A stretch of 64,000 bases of DNA from Caulobacterales bacterium 32-69-10 (GTDB taxonomy: Bacteria > Pseudomonadota > Alphaproteobacteria > Caulobacterales > Caulobacteraceae). The translations under genes and the position numbers were made by a program. The notes below the pieces were generated by a model. The model did not search any database and was not told the origin of the DNA. It worked only from the letters and a program-made list of their open reading frames with translations. Shown here piece by piece: positions 27,518 to 40,136 of this stretch; within the stretch, counting starts at the first letter, position 1, and each line of letters begins with the position of its first letter. The DNA lies in assembly GCA_002280485.1 (NCBI GenBank), contig NCED01000007.1, forward strand, positions 1-64,000, read 5' to 3'.

Positions 27518-27518
27518 A

Positions 27519-27555
27519 GGCCGCTCATCACCGGGCCGCGCCGGGATGAGCGGCC
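27519..27555. terminator. Hairpin between the convergent iron-permease-like gene and carB
   Basis: GGCCGCTCAT at 27519-27528 pairs with ATGAGCGGCC at 27546-27555, and the stem continues with CCGG/CCGG inside. It fills the gap between two convergent stops, so it may end transcription from both sides. No T-tract is visible. Confidence 0.5.
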
Positions 27556-27565
27556 ACGTCAGGTC

Positions 27566-30859
<3,294 letters not shown>

Positions 30860-30993
30860 GTGACGTCCGCGCGCGTTTGGGCGGGCAGCGCGCAGAAGCC
30901 GCGCCCGGCATTTTTGTGCTTTGGGTTAAGCGGACCGTTTAGAGGCGACGGCCGGGCGGGGCAAGCACGCAGGCGCCCCAATCCGGGCGCAGG

Positions 30994-31407
30994 TCAGGCC
31001 GCGGCGTCGCGCCGGATGCGCTTGACCATGGAGAACAGGCCGTTGGACCGCTGCATCGACAGGGCGTTGGGAAGGCCCAGCGCCTTCAGTCCCGCCTCGG
31101 CGTCGAAGGCGATGATCTCGGCCGGCGTGCGTCCCGAATAGAGGCGCAGCAGGATGGCGACGAGGCCGCGCACGATGATGGCGTCGGAATCGCCCCGGAA
31201 CACCAGGGTCCCGTCGTCCTGCGGATCGGTGACCAGCCACACCTGGCTGGCGCAGCCGCGCACCTTGTTGTCCTCGGTGCGTTCGGCCTCGGACAGGGGA
31301 GCGAGGCCCTTGCCCAGGTCGATGACGTGCTGAAGCCGCTGCTCCCAGTCGCCCAGGAGGTCGAAGTCGGCTTGGATCTCTTCGAGTTCGGCGTCGATGC
31401 TGGACAT
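30994..31407 (-). CDS. SufE family sulfur-acceptor protein
   Basis: 137 aa. The active Cys is in EDNKVRGCASQVWLV (about residue 52), and the downstream helix reads LRLYSGRTPAEIIAFD, as in SufE. It takes persulfide sulfur from SufS and stimulates cysteine desulfurase during iron-sulfur cluster assembly. It is not in a suf operon here, as is common for alphaproteobacterial stand-alone SufE. It follows the hypothetical gene by 9 nt. Confidence 0.9.
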   Translation of the reverse strand: MSSIDAELEEIQADFDLLGDWEQRLQHVIDLGKGLAPLSEAERTEDNKVRGCASQVWLVTDPQDDGTLVFRGDSDAIIVRGLVAILLRLYSGRTPAEIIAFDAEAGLKALGLPNALSMQRSNGLFSMVKRIRRDAAA

Positions 31408-31416
31408 GGACGCTCC

Positions 31417-32028
31417 CTACGCAAGATTTTGCAGGCAGGATATCCCCCCGTCCGCCGCGAGGTCCGGGGGCGGGGCGCGCGCCGATGCAGGCGGCCGGGG
31501 CAGGTCGCCCCGAGGCGGAACGGGCGCAAGGCCCGGCAGGGCCGGCCCCTCCTCAGCAGGGTGATCCTGGAGAGGGAATGCCGATGCGGCCCAGTCCGGC
31601 GAGAGGCCGAGGTCGGCGCAGATGCGCGCCACCATCTCGTCCATCGGCAGGTCCAGAATATCGGCGTCGTCCATTTCGGTCAGCCGCTCCCAGGCGTCCG
31701 ACGACAGGCGCTCGGCTTCGTCCTCCTCGGGACGCTCGGTCTCGGCGACCCGCTCGATGCGGAGATGGATGCGGTCGCGGCGCCGGGCGGCCTCCTTGGC
31801 CCTGGCCCGGGCTTCGGCCTCGCCCAGCGCGGTCAGGTCCTTGGCCAAGCGGGACTGCAGGGCGATGGTCAGCCGCACGGCGCGGGCGGCCCGGGCGAAG
31901 GTCAGGCCGGGATCGGGGGCGTCGGCGCCCGGTGCGCCGGTTTCGGCCAGACGGGCCGCGCGGCCGGCGGCCTCGGCGATCTCCATCCCGATCTCGGTCA
32001 GGCGCGACAGCACCGCCATCTGCTGCAC
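31417..32028 (-). CDS. Hypothetical protein, possibly with a frameshifted N-terminus
   Basis: 203 aa from a GTG at 32028 (VQQMAVLSRLTEIGMEIAEAA). Mostly helical with a charged middle (EARARAKEAARRRDRIHLRIERV) and a Pro/Ala-rich end. No family was recognised. An ATG at 32093 opens MFAADPAIPP. Adding one C to the six-C run (six G on the plus strand, 32065-32070) would fuse that start to the main frame through VIPPPPAGEALIV. So the annotated start may be an artefact of a one-base error or mutation. It precedes sufE. Confidence 0.6.
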   Translation of the reverse strand: MQQMAVLSRLTEIGMEIAEAAGRAARLAETGAPGADAPDPGLTFARAARAVRLTIALQSRLAKDLTALGEAEARARAKEAARRRDRIHLRIERVAETERPEEDEAERLSSDAWERLTEMDDADILDLPMDEMVARICADLGLSPDWAASAFPLQDHPAEEGPALPGLAPVPPRGDLPRPPASARAPPPDLAADGGISCLQNLA

Positions 32029-32179
32029 GATCAGCGCCTCGCCGGCGGGCGGGGGCGGTATGACGGGGGGATGGCGGGATCGGCGGCGAACATCGGACCT
32101 AAAGCCCGCGGGGGTTCGCGGCCTTTGTCAAACGGCTGCGAGACATCGGCCGCCCGTGGTCAAGCATAGCGCACGGGGT

Positions 32180-32230
32180 GCGGGCTTCGAGACGCCGGAT
32201 CATCCGGCTCCTCAGCAGGGCGACCGTGCG
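32180..32230. repeat. Partial copy of a dispersed intergenic repeat
   Basis: CTTCGAGACGCCGGATCAT and CCGGCTCCTCAGCAGG match the arm of the inverted repeat at 58781-58815. Only one arm is present here. It lies in the 218-bp spacer between the histidine kinase end and the hypothetical gene, which otherwise shows nothing. Confidence 0.55.
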
Positions 32231-32246
32231 GGGGAGGAAGGAGACT

Positions 32247-33059
32247 TCAGGCGGGCGAGACCGGCTCGGCGGCCGGCAGGCGCACGCGGGCGATGAAGCC
32301 CTGGCCGGGGGCGGACTCCAGTTTCAGCGTTCCGTCCATCGCCTGGCACAGCAGGCGCACGATCGGCAGGCCAAGCCCGGCGCCCTCGGACCGTCGGGTC
32401 AGGGGGGCCTCGCCCTGTTCGAAGGGGCGGATCAGCCGTGACAACTGGGCCGGCTCGACGCCCTCACCTTGGTCCCTGATCTCGATCCATACCGAGCGGG
32501 CGCTGAGGGTGGCGCTGATCGAGATCTCGCCACCCTCCGGGGAAAAGGTGACGGCGTTCTGCAGCAGGTTGGTCAGGATGGTCCGCAGGGCGCGGGAATC
32601 GGCCATCACCGCGGCCACCCCGTCTGCCATGTCGGTCTTGAAGCTGAGGCCGCGGGCTCGGGCCTCGGTGTCCAAGGCGATCAGCGCCTCGTCCACCGCC
32701 GGCGTCAGCGGCTCGGGATGCAGGTCGAGGTCGGCCATGCCGGCCTCCAGGCGGGCGATCTCCATCACCTGGTTGACCAGCTTCAGCAGCTTCAGCCCGC
32801 TCTCGCGGACGATCTCGGCATGTTCGCGGTAGCGGGGCTCGTTGATCGGCCCGTAGAGTTCGCACGAGATGATCTCGGAAAAGCCGATGATCGAGTTCAA
32901 CGGCGTACGCAGCTCGTGGCTGACCATGCGCAGGAAGGAGCGCTTCAACTCGTCCTGCTCGTGCTTGCGCACAGCGGCGGCGGATGGCCCTTCGCCCCGG
33001 CGCCCTTGGGAGGGGCGACCCAGCGAACGGAGACTGTAGGAAGCCGGATTTGCGCCCAT
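32247..33059 (-). CDS. Sensor histidine kinase (soluble, HisKA/HATPase)
   Basis: 270 aa. The phospho-acceptor H-box is FLRMVSHELRTPLNSIIGFSEII (about residues 42-64). The N-box is TILTNLLQNAVTFSPEGG, with G-boxes IRDQGEGVEP and GAGLGLPIV. There is no membrane segment or sensor domain, so the 40-residue N-terminus may bind partners. No response regulator is adjacent. It is transcribed divergently from a second, broken kinase. Confidence 0.87.
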   Translation of the reverse strand: MGANPASYSLRSLGRPSQGRRGEGPSAAAVRKHEQDELKRSFLRMVSHELRTPLNSIIGFSEIISCELYGPINEPRYREHAEIVRESGLKLLKLVNQVMEIARLEAGMADLDLHPEPLTPAVDEALIALDTEARARGLSFKTDMADGVAAVMADSRALRTILTNLLQNAVTFSPEGGEISISATLSARSVWIEIRDQGEGVEPAQLSRLIRPFEQGEAPLTRRSEGAGLGLPIVRLLCQAMDGTLKLESAPGQGFIARVRLPAAEPVSPA

Positions 33060-33241
33060 GACTGTACGGATCGCTCGGTGTCGGGAGAGTAGCGTCGCAC
33101 AACGGGCTTACTTTTAAGTTGCGGCGCCCAAAGCGGGGGCATGGAACTCGCGTGGCGAGTGTGCGCCCTCGCGAAAACTCACCCCTGCGGCTACAGTCCA
33201 GGCTTGCTGAGTCTCAACCCAGGACAGTGTCGAGCGTTACG

Positions 33242-35237
33242 GTGAACGACCAGGCCGCCTCCGTTCAGCCCGCGTCGTCGCCGGCCCCGACCAGGGCCGC
33301 CGCGCCCTCGGCGCCCCTGTGGCATCTTGGCTGGGCCGTGGGGGCCCTTGCCGCCGCCGCCGCCCTGATGGCCGCGCTCGGCGCCCTGTCGTCCTCCGTC
33401 GCCGGGGCCCTGGCCCTGGGCGCCGCCCCGGGCCTCCTGGGCTATTTCTGGCAGCCTTCGGGCCGGCAGAGGCTCGGGCTCCTCCTGGCGTGGACCGCCG
33501 CCATGGCCGCCGCCGCCGCCATCGCCGGTGGCGTCACCGGTCCGCTCGCCCTGTGGTGCGCCGCGCCCCTGCTGGCGGGCGCCCTGATCGGCAAGCCGGC
33601 CGAAGGGGTGGTGCTGTCCGCCTGCGCCGTAGCGATGATGACCCTGGTGCAACTGGCGGGCGTGGTCCCGCCCCCCCCGACCGGACCATTCGGCGTCGGC
33701 CTGGCCGCGGTCGGCCTGGTCAGCCTCGGCGGCGGCGCCGCCGCCGCCCTGGGGATCATGCTGCACCGCGCCCGCGAACGTCACGCCGCCTATGTCGCCG
33801 ACCACGCCTGGATGAACGGGGTGATGGCCGAACTGCCCTATCTCGCCCTCGCCCTGGACCGCGACGGACGCCCCGAAGCCGTCTTCGGCGCCGCCATGCC
33901 GGGGCTCGGCGTCGAGACCCTGCAGGGCGGCCTGATCCAATCGGTGGCCGAGGCCGACCGGCCGGCGGTCCAGGCCGCGCTGTGCGAAGCCCTCGATCAC
34001 GGCTCCGGCGAGGCCACGTTCAGTCCGGCCGCCGAGCCGGGCCGGCGCATGGCGCTGTGCCTGCGCCGCCGGGGCGAGGAGGGGCTGGTGGCCATGGTCC
34101 GCGAGGTGGACGCCGCCGACACGTCAAGGACGGCCGACGGCGTGTGGCGCGACCAGGCCGGCACCCGCATCCAGGCCCTGGAGAACACGGTCGGCCTCGC
34201 CCGGTGGTCCCGAGACCAGGCGGTGAGCGCGCTCGGCCGGGCCGACGAGGCCCGCGCGGTCTCCGCCCTGGCGATCGCCCAGGCCGAGACCCGCATCCAG
34301 GCGCTGGAGAATAGCTACAGGCTCGTCGCCGAGGCCCGTGACGGGGCGCTGGCGGAACTGGCCGAGGCCAAGACTGCGCGTGCTGCGGCTGAGGCGGCCC
34401 GCGAGCAGGCCGACGCCGGCGCCGTGGCCAAGTCGCGCTTCCTGGCCAATATGAGCCACGAACTGCGCACCCCGCTTAACGCCATCATGGGTTTTTCCGA
34501 CATCATGCGGGCGCGGATGTTCGGCGAGCTGGCGCCCAAGTACGGCGAGTACGCAGAGCTGATCCACGAGTCGGGCCGTCACCTGACCGACCTGATCAAC
34601 GACGTGCTCGACATGTCCAAGATCGAGGAAGCAGATCGTGCTCAACCTGGTCTCCAATGCGCTGAAGTTCACCCCGGCCGGCGGCTCGATCACCGTCACC
34701 CTGCAGCCGATCGCCGGGGCCCTGGAGCTGGTCGTCGCGGACACCGGCGTCGGCATCGCCAAGGAGGACCTGGACCGTCTGGGTCAGCCCTACGAGCAGG
34801 CCGGAGACGCCGAGCACAAGGCGCAGGGCACGGGCCTCGGCCTGTCGCTGGTACGCGCCTTCGCCCGCCTGCACGGCGGCGAGATGAGCATCGAGAGCGA
34901 ACTGGGCGAGGGAGCGGCGGTGACCGTGCGCCTGCCGGTGCTGCACCAGGAGGCCCCCGCGGCCGGACCTGTCGCCGCCGCGCCGGTGGAATCGGACCTG
35001 CCAGACGCCATGGGCGACGAACTCATCAGCGACGAACTCATCGAGACGCACGCCAACGGCCGCGACGTGGCCCCAGCCCCCGCCCAGCAGGATGCGCCCA
35101 GGCTGATCCGGGTCGGCGAGGACGCCATCAACACCACGGTGATCGAGGCGGCGGGGCCGGACGGCGCTCCGCAGGCTCGGCCGGAGATGGTCGCCCGGAG
35201 CGCCGAGATCATCCCGTTGAACCTGACCCGCCTCTAA
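33242..35237 (+). pseudogene. DivJ-like sensor histidine kinase with an internal deletion and frameshift
   Basis: The first frame gives several N-terminal membrane segments (about residues 25-185), a PAS-like region, a coiled coil and the H-box FLANMSHELRTPLNAIMGFSDI, running to DVLDMSKIE at 34627. There the sequence jumps into the middle of the HATPase domain: KQIVLNLVSNALKFTPAGG, ADTGVGI and GTGLGLSLVRAF continue from 34629 in another frame to 35237. About 60 residues between the dimerisation helices and the N-box are missing. The first frame would instead run on to 35263 as nonsense. The DivJ resemblance is by eye. The start (GTG at 33242) is uncertain; 33227 is possible. Confidence 0.75.
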
Positions 35238-35245
35238 GCGGCGCT

Positions 35246-36124
35246 CTAGCGCCGGGCGGATAGGAAGGCGCGGCCGGCGGCGAAATCGCCGACCTCGAAG
35301 GTCACGGTCTCCACCCGCTCCCGGGTGCGGGCAGGATAGATCAGTTCCAGCACCACCGCCTCGCGCGGGTCCAGCGCCTCCAGGGCGAAGGCCGCCGCCG
35401 GGGGAAAGCGGAAGACCGCCCCACTGGCCGCGCCGTCCGGCAACAGGGCCGGGCGGGCCGGCGCCCGTTCGCTGGCCAGGAAGCTGCGGGTGACGGTCCG
35501 GGGCGGGGTGCGGCCGGCCAGATCGGTGCGTCGCGGATCGAGATAGGCCCGCCGCGCCTTGGCGGGGTCGCGCATGATGAGGCGCGCGCCGGAGGCGGCC
35601 AGGGCGCCGGGCCAGGCCGCCACCGCGGTCAGGGCCTCGCCGCCGGGCACGGACGCAAGGCCGAAGGACGCCTGGCCGGAGGGGCTCCGGGCCGTCTGGA
35701 TCAGGCGCCAGTCGCTGGAGAAGCGCTTTTCGCCGCCCCGATCGGCGCGCCAGTCGGCGCTGTCGCCGGGAAAGCTCATGGTGCGGATGTGGCTATAGCC
35801 TTCGAAGCCCTTGCGCACCCGCTGGGCGGCCACGGCCAGATCCTTGGAGTTGCAGGGCACGGTCCGTCCGCGCGACTTGGCCCGGCGCTCGGCCGCGTCC
35901 AGGACATCCGGGTCGACGCCGGCGCGCAGGGCCGCGCCCTTGGCCTGGCGACCGGCGGCGGTCAGCGCGGCGGTTACGGAGGGCTCGAACAGCTTGCAAC
36001 GCGCTCCCGCGACGCCCACCAGGGTTCGCTCGTAGAACAGGTCCGACGGGCCGGCCGCTACGGCCGGCCAGCCGGCGAGCAGGGTCAGGACGGCGGTCAG
36101 GGCCGGTGCGCGGCGTCGGTTCAT
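35246..36124 (-). CDS. Hypothetical secreted protein
   Basis: 292 aa with a signal peptide (ALTAVLTLLAGWPAVAAG, cleavage near residue 24). The mature part has two cysteines (ARCKLFEP, VPCNSKD) that could form a disulfide. A C-terminal beta-rich region reads VVLELIYPARTRERVETVTFEVGDF. I do not recognise a family, although the style resembles conserved Caulobacterales periplasmic proteins. It converges with the broken kinase. Confidence 0.65.
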   Translation of the reverse strand: MNRRRAPALTAVLTLLAGWPAVAAGPSDLFYERTLVGVAGARCKLFEPSVTAALTAAGRQAKGAALRAGVDPDVLDAAERRAKSRGRTVPCNSKDLAVAAQRVRKGFEGYSHIRTMSFPGDSADWRADRGGEKRFSSDWRLIQTARSPSGQASFGLASVPGGEALTAVAAWPGALAASGARLIMRDPAKARRAYLDPRRTDLAGRTPPRTVTRSFLASERAPARPALLPDGAASGAVFRFPPAAAFALEALDPREAVVLELIYPARTRERVETVTFEVGDFAAGRAFLSARR

Positions 36125-36207
36125 TCGTCTCTTCAGAGCTTGAGCCGCGGGCGCGGGCGACGGACACTTAAGACCGTTCCGCTTTCGGTTCGGTTAGCGA
36201 GGGTTGT

Positions 36208-36540
36208 TTGCTTCTTTCCTCCGATGTCTGGGTGGCGGCCCTGATCCGCCGGGCCGAACTCGGCGGCGCCTTCGCCACCGTGGCGAGGAAGGGCGACGCG
36301 CGCGCGGGCGCCGTCCTGGTCAAGGCCTACGACCAGAGCGCCAGGACAGCCCGGCTCTATGCCGAGGCCTTCGCGGGCGAGGGGGACCGGGTGTGGATGC
36401 AGCCCGTCGCCTCCACCGACGAGGCCGAGCTCGACGCCTATGTATCGCGGGCGGTGCGCATCGATCCCGACCTGTGGCTTGTGGAGATCGAAGACCGCGA
36501 AGGCCGGCATTTCCTCACCGAAAAGGTTGAGGGAAGTTAA
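36208..36540 (+). CDS. DUF1491 family protein
   Basis: 110 aa from a TTG at 36208 (LLLSSDVWVAALIRRAELGGAF). RKGDARAGAVLVKAYD and DPDLWLVEIEDREGRHFL are typical of DUF1491, a small alphaproteobacterial family with unknown function. There is no signal or membrane segment. The TTG start is chosen because no ATG or GTG lies nearby in frame and homologues begin at this position. Confidence 0.78.
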   Translation: MLLSSDVWVAALIRRAELGGAFATVARKGDARAGAVLVKAYDQSARTARLYAEAFAGEGDRVWMQPVASTDEAELDAYVSRAVRIDPDLWLVEIEDREGRHFLTEKVEGS

Positions 36541-36621
36541 CCGCGTTCTTCAACCGGACCCTAAGTCAGCTGTGACAAGTTGTGGTCAGTCGCTGCTTAG
36601 GAGTTCCGCTTGCTCTTCCTC

Positions 36622-36990
36622 ATGAATGACGCCGTGCTGACGCTCGATACCCGGTCGATGAGCCTGCCGCTGGAGGTTCAACGCTTCCGCAGCCTGTCGC
36701 TCGCGTTCGTGATCGAGCTGGGGCAGGAGCTGTTCGCCGAGGATCCCCTGTTGCCGCACAACAATCCGGAGAAGGCCGAGCGCCTGGCTCTGCTGCTGGC
36801 GGCCAAGCAACCCGAGCTGAATGCGGCCCTGTTCGTCGCCCCGGCGGCCGGCTGCGACCCCAAAGAGGTCTCCACCCGCTTCTGCGGCCTGTCGTTCGAC
36901 GTCATGGCCGCGCTCTGGGCCCGCCAGGAAGAAGGCGCCCTCAATCCCGTCACCGCCGACCGCGAGGTCTGGCGCCGGATGGCGGCGTAG
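36622..36990 (+). CDS. Hypothetical protein
   Basis: 122 aa from ATG at 36622 (MNDAVLTLDTRSMSLPLEVQ); the frame also opens at a TTG four codons earlier. Helical and soluble, with FVIELGQELFAEDPLLPHNNPEKAERLALLLAAKQ in the first half and FCGLSFDVMAALWARQ later. No known domain was recognised. Codon use matches its neighbours and the frame is clean, so it is probably a real lineage-specific gene. Confidence 0.6.
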   Translation: MNDAVLTLDTRSMSLPLEVQRFRSLSLAFVIELGQELFAEDPLLPHNNPEKAERLALLLAAKQPELNAALFVAPAAGCDPKEVSTRFCGLSFDVMAALWARQEEGALNPVTADREVWRRMAA

Positions 36991-37066
36991 CGGGTCCGAA
37001 AGCCGAGGTCGCCCCGCACCCTCGCGGCGTGACATCCGAGCGCTCCCGGGCTAAGCCCGCGCGCCC

Positions 37067-38764
37067 ATGACCTCCTCCGCAACCCCCGCCGCAGAAGCCG
37101 CCCGCCGGCGCAGCTTCGCCATCATCTCGCACCCGGACGCGGGCAAGACGACCCTGACCGAGCATCTGCTGCTGGCCGGGGGCGCGATCCGCCTGGCCGG
37201 GGCGGTGCGGGCCCGTGGCGAACAGCGGCGGACCCGCTCGGACTGGATGAAGATCGAGCGCGAACGGGGCATCTCGGTCTCGGCCTCGGTGATGACCTTC
37301 GAGCACCAGGGGCTGATCTTCAACCTGCTCGACACCCCGGGCCACGAGGACTTCTCGGAAGACACCTACCGCACCCTGACCGCGGCCGACGCGGCGGTGA
37401 TGGTGCTCGACGCCGCCAAGGGCATCGAGCCGCAGACGCTGAAGCTGTTCGAGGTGTGCCGCCTGCGCGACATTCCCATCATCACCTTCATCAACAAGAT
37501 GGACCGGGAGGCGCTGGACCCCTTCGCCATGCTCGACGAAATCGGCTCCAAGCTGGCGCTCGACCCGGCGCCGCTCTACTGGCCGGCCGGGTCGGGCAAT
37601 CGCTTCAAGGGCATGGTCGACCTGCGCGCCCAGACCTTCATTCCCTACGAGCGCAACTCCGACGCCGAGAACATGCCCGAGGCGGTGGCCCTCAAGTCCA
37701 ACGCCATCGCCAGCGTGCTGGAGCCGGACGAGCAGGAGGAGGCCCTTGAAGGCGCCCTGCTGGTGCAGGAGGCCTCCAAGCCGTTCGACCCGCAGTCCTT
37801 CCTTGAGGGCCATATGACGCCGGTGATCTTCGGCTCGGCCCTGCGCCATTTCGGGGTCAATGAGCTGATGGCGACCCTGGCCGCCTTCGCCCCTCCGCCC
37901 AGCGCCCGGGCCGCCGTGCGCGGAACCGCCGAGACCCATGTGGCGCCCGGCGAGCCGGAGGTGACCGGCTTCGTCTTCAAGGTGCAGGCGAACATGGACC
38001 CCAACCACCGGGACCGCATCGCCTTCGTGAAGATGTGCTCGGGGCGGTTCACCCGCGGCATGAAGCTGAAGGTGGCCAACACCGGCCGGCAGCTGTCGGT
38101 GCACAACCCCATCCTGTTCCTGGCCTCCGACCGCGAGCTGGCGGAGGAGGCCTTCGCCGGCGACGTGATCGGCATCCCCAACCACGGGGTCCTGCGGGTC
38201 GGCGACAGCCTGTCGGAGACGGGGACCCTGCGCTACGCCGGCCTGCCCAACTTCGCGCCCGAGATCCTGCAGCGGGTGCGGGTCAAGGATCCGCTGAAGG
38301 CCAAGCACCTCAAGCGCGCCCTGGAGGGGCTCGCCGAGGAAGGCGTCACCCAGCTGTTCCGCCCCTCGCTTGGGGCCGATTTCATCGTCGGCGCCGTCGG
38401 CCAGCTGCAGTTCGAGGTCATGGCCGACCGGCTGAAGAACGAATACGGCCTGGAGTGCATCTTCGAGCCGTCGCCCTTCGCCGAGGCGCGCTGGCTGGGC
38501 GGGACCAAGGCGGATGTCGAGGATTTCGCCGGCAAGCACCGCGGCGCCATGGCCGAGGACATCGACGAGGCCCCGGTGTTCCTGGCCAAGTCCGCCTGGG
38601 AGATCGGCTATGTCGCCGACCGGCGACGCCTGCCATCACCCCCCAACCCAGCTTGGACGTGGTTTGGGTCCCCCGGACCGCTTCGCGGCCGGAGGATGAC
38701 GGTGGTTTGGGCCTTTCCGACTCGACTCCGCCTGCCGACGGCAACATCCTTGCTAAATCCCTAA
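37067..38764 (+). CDS. prfC: Peptide chain release factor 3, C-terminal end replaced
   Basis: 565 aa as read. The GTPase domain is complete: P-loop SHPDAGKTT, RGISVSASVM, DTPGHEDFSEDTYR and NKMD. Domain II and the RF3 C-terminal domain continue to VFLAKSAWEIGYVADR near 38623. RF3 recycles RF1/RF2 from the ribosome. The usual last residues (a P-x-V-x-F-x-x-T-R-E-type ending) are missing and replaced by about 47 residues of repeat-derived sequence beginning RRLPSPPNP. The family is usually about 530 aa. The altered end may be tolerated, or the gene may be impaired. Confidence 0.88.
   Translation: MTSSATPAAEAARRRSFAIISHPDAGKTTLTEHLLLAGGAIRLAGAVRARGEQRRTRSDWMKIERERGISVSASVMTFEHQGLIFNLLDTPGHEDFSEDTYRTLTAADAAVMVLDAAKGIEPQTLKLFEVCRLRDIPIITFINKMDREALDPFAMLDEIGSKLALDPAPLYWPAGSGNRFKGMVDLRAQTFIPYERNSDAENMPEAVALKSNAIASVLEPDEQEEALEGALLVQEASKPFDPQSFLEGHMTPVIFGSALRHFGVNELMATLAAFAPPPSARAAVRGTAETHVAPGEPEVTGFVFKVQANMDPNHRDRIAFVKMCSGRFTRGMKLKVANTGRQLSVHNPILFLASDRELAEEAFAGDVIGIPNHGVLRVGDSLSETGTLRYAGLPNFAPEILQRVRVKDPLKAKHLKRALEGLAEEGVTQLFRPSLGADFIVGAVGQLQFEVMADRLKNEYGLECIFEPSPFAEARWLGGTKADVEDFAGKHRGAMAEDIDEAPVFLAKSAWEIGYVADRRRLPSPPNPAWTWFGSPGPLRGRRMTVVWAFPTRLRLPTATSLLNP
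38624..38712. repeat. Dispersed repeat fragment forming the prfC 3' end
   Basis: The segment has the look of intergenic palindromes: CCGGACCGCTTCGCGGCCGG makes an internal hairpin (about 38676-38695). GGTTTGGG occurs on both sides, near 38660 and 38704. It begins exactly where prfC homology stops. Confidence 0.55.
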
Positions 38765-38813
38765 CGAGAACGCACCGGACGTCCCGGAGCGGCACAGTGG
38801 GGAGTGCGCCAGG

Positions 38814-40136
38814 GTGGATATCGGTCGGGATTTGAGGCGGGTAACGGGCCGCGACAAGGCGCCCGCGCTATGGGCTGACGCCGCGGCGCTGGAGTTGATG
38901 CCCCTGAACATGCTGCGCCGGGAAGCGGCGACGGCGGGGCTGGCCGGACACCGCGCCGACAAGCGCGACCGCGCCGGGGTGCTGCTTGGATACGCCACCA
39001 TGCTGCGCGAGGTGGCCCGTCGCACCGGCGAGGCCGACGCCCTGGCCAAGGCGGCCTCCGCCGCGGAGCGGGCCGCCAGCGAGGCTGAGGGGCCGACCCT
39101 GATCTCCGCCCGCCTGGAACAGGTCGCCGGGGCCCGCCTGAAGGCGGAGCTGTTCGCCGACGCCTCCGCCATCGACGCCGCCGAAACCTGGCTGACCGCG
39201 GCCGAACAGGCCAAGCCCCCCTCCATCTTCGCCCTCAGACGCGCCGCGCACCGCGCCGCCTTCACCGCCGCCCGCGCCCTCCATTCCCGCGACCTGGACG
39301 AGGCTGTCCAGGCCGCCGGTCCGCTGGACGAGGCGGTCGACCGCTTCGACGCCTTTGTGCGCGACACCGCCCAGGGCAAGGCCGAGGCCGCCGCCCTGCG
39401 CTGCGAGCGCGCCGACTTCCTGATCGGCTTCGGGGCGCGGCTGAAGGACAAGGCCCTGCTGATGCAGGCCGAGAACGATCTCGCCCAACTGGCCAAGCGG
39501 CTGGACCCGGCCTATCTGCCGCTGACCTGGGCGCGGGTCGAGGGCTTGCGCGGCGAGGCCCTGGCCGGTCTCGGCGACCTGACCGGCGACGCCACCTGCC
39601 TGGCCGAGGCCGTGCGGGTGCTGGCCGCCGCGGCCGATCACGTCGACTTCGACCACAGTCCCCTCGATCGCGCCCGCCTCAGCCATGCCCTGGCCCGGGC
39701 GCTCGAGGCCCTGGCCGAGGCCTGCGACGACGACGGCCTGTTCGACCACGCCCTGTCCGCCTTCGACCAGGCCATGGTGGTGCTGGAGCCCAGCCAGGCC
39801 CACGCCTTGCGCGCCCGCGCCGCCTACGATCGGGCGGCCTGCGTGGCGCGCCGGGCCGAGAAGGACGGCGATCCCAGGGCCCTGGCCCTGGCCGAATCCG
39901 CCCTGAAGGCCGAGCTGTCCCGCGAGGACGGTCCGGTCGATCCGGTGTCATGGGCCGTGGCTCAGCTCGGACTGGCGCGTGTCTATGACGCCCGCGCCGC
40001 CGTGGAAGGCGGGGCGCCCCGTCCCGACGGCGTCGCCGTGGCTCTGACCGAAGCGCTCGACGTCTTCACCGAGCAGGGGCTGAAGACCCTGGCCGAAGCG
40101 GCGCAGGACGCGCTGGAGCGATTGCGGGGGGCCTAA
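38814..40136 (+). CDS. Hypothetical TPR-like helical protein
   Basis: 440 aa from a GTG at 38814 (VDIGRDLRRVTGRDKAPALW). Composed almost entirely of Ala/Leu-rich helix pairs of about 40 residues, for example RAGVLLGYATMLREVARRTG, FDHALSAFDQAMVVLEPSQ and YDRAACVARRAEKDGDPRAL, resembling tetratricopeptide repeats. There is no signal or membrane segment. It may be a scaffold. Its stop overlaps the stop of the DUF2336 gene on the other strand (CTAA). Confidence 0.68.
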   Translation: MDIGRDLRRVTGRDKAPALWADAAALELMPLNMLRREAATAGLAGHRADKRDRAGVLLGYATMLREVARRTGEADALAKAASAAERAASEAEGPTLISARLEQVAGARLKAELFADASAIDAAETWLTAAEQAKPPSIFALRRAAHRAAFTAARALHSRDLDEAVQAAGPLDEAVDRFDAFVRDTAQGKAEAAALRCERADFLIGFGARLKDKALLMQAENDLAQLAKRLDPAYLPLTWARVEGLRGEALAGLGDLTGDATCLAEAVRVLAAAADHVDFDHSPLDRARLSHALARALEALAEACDDDGLFDHALSAFDQAMVVLEPSQAHALRARAAYDRAACVARRAEKDGDPRALALAESALKAELSREDGPVDPVSWAVAQLGLARVYDARAAVEGGAPRPDGVAVALTEALDVFTEQGLKTLAEAAQDALERLRGA

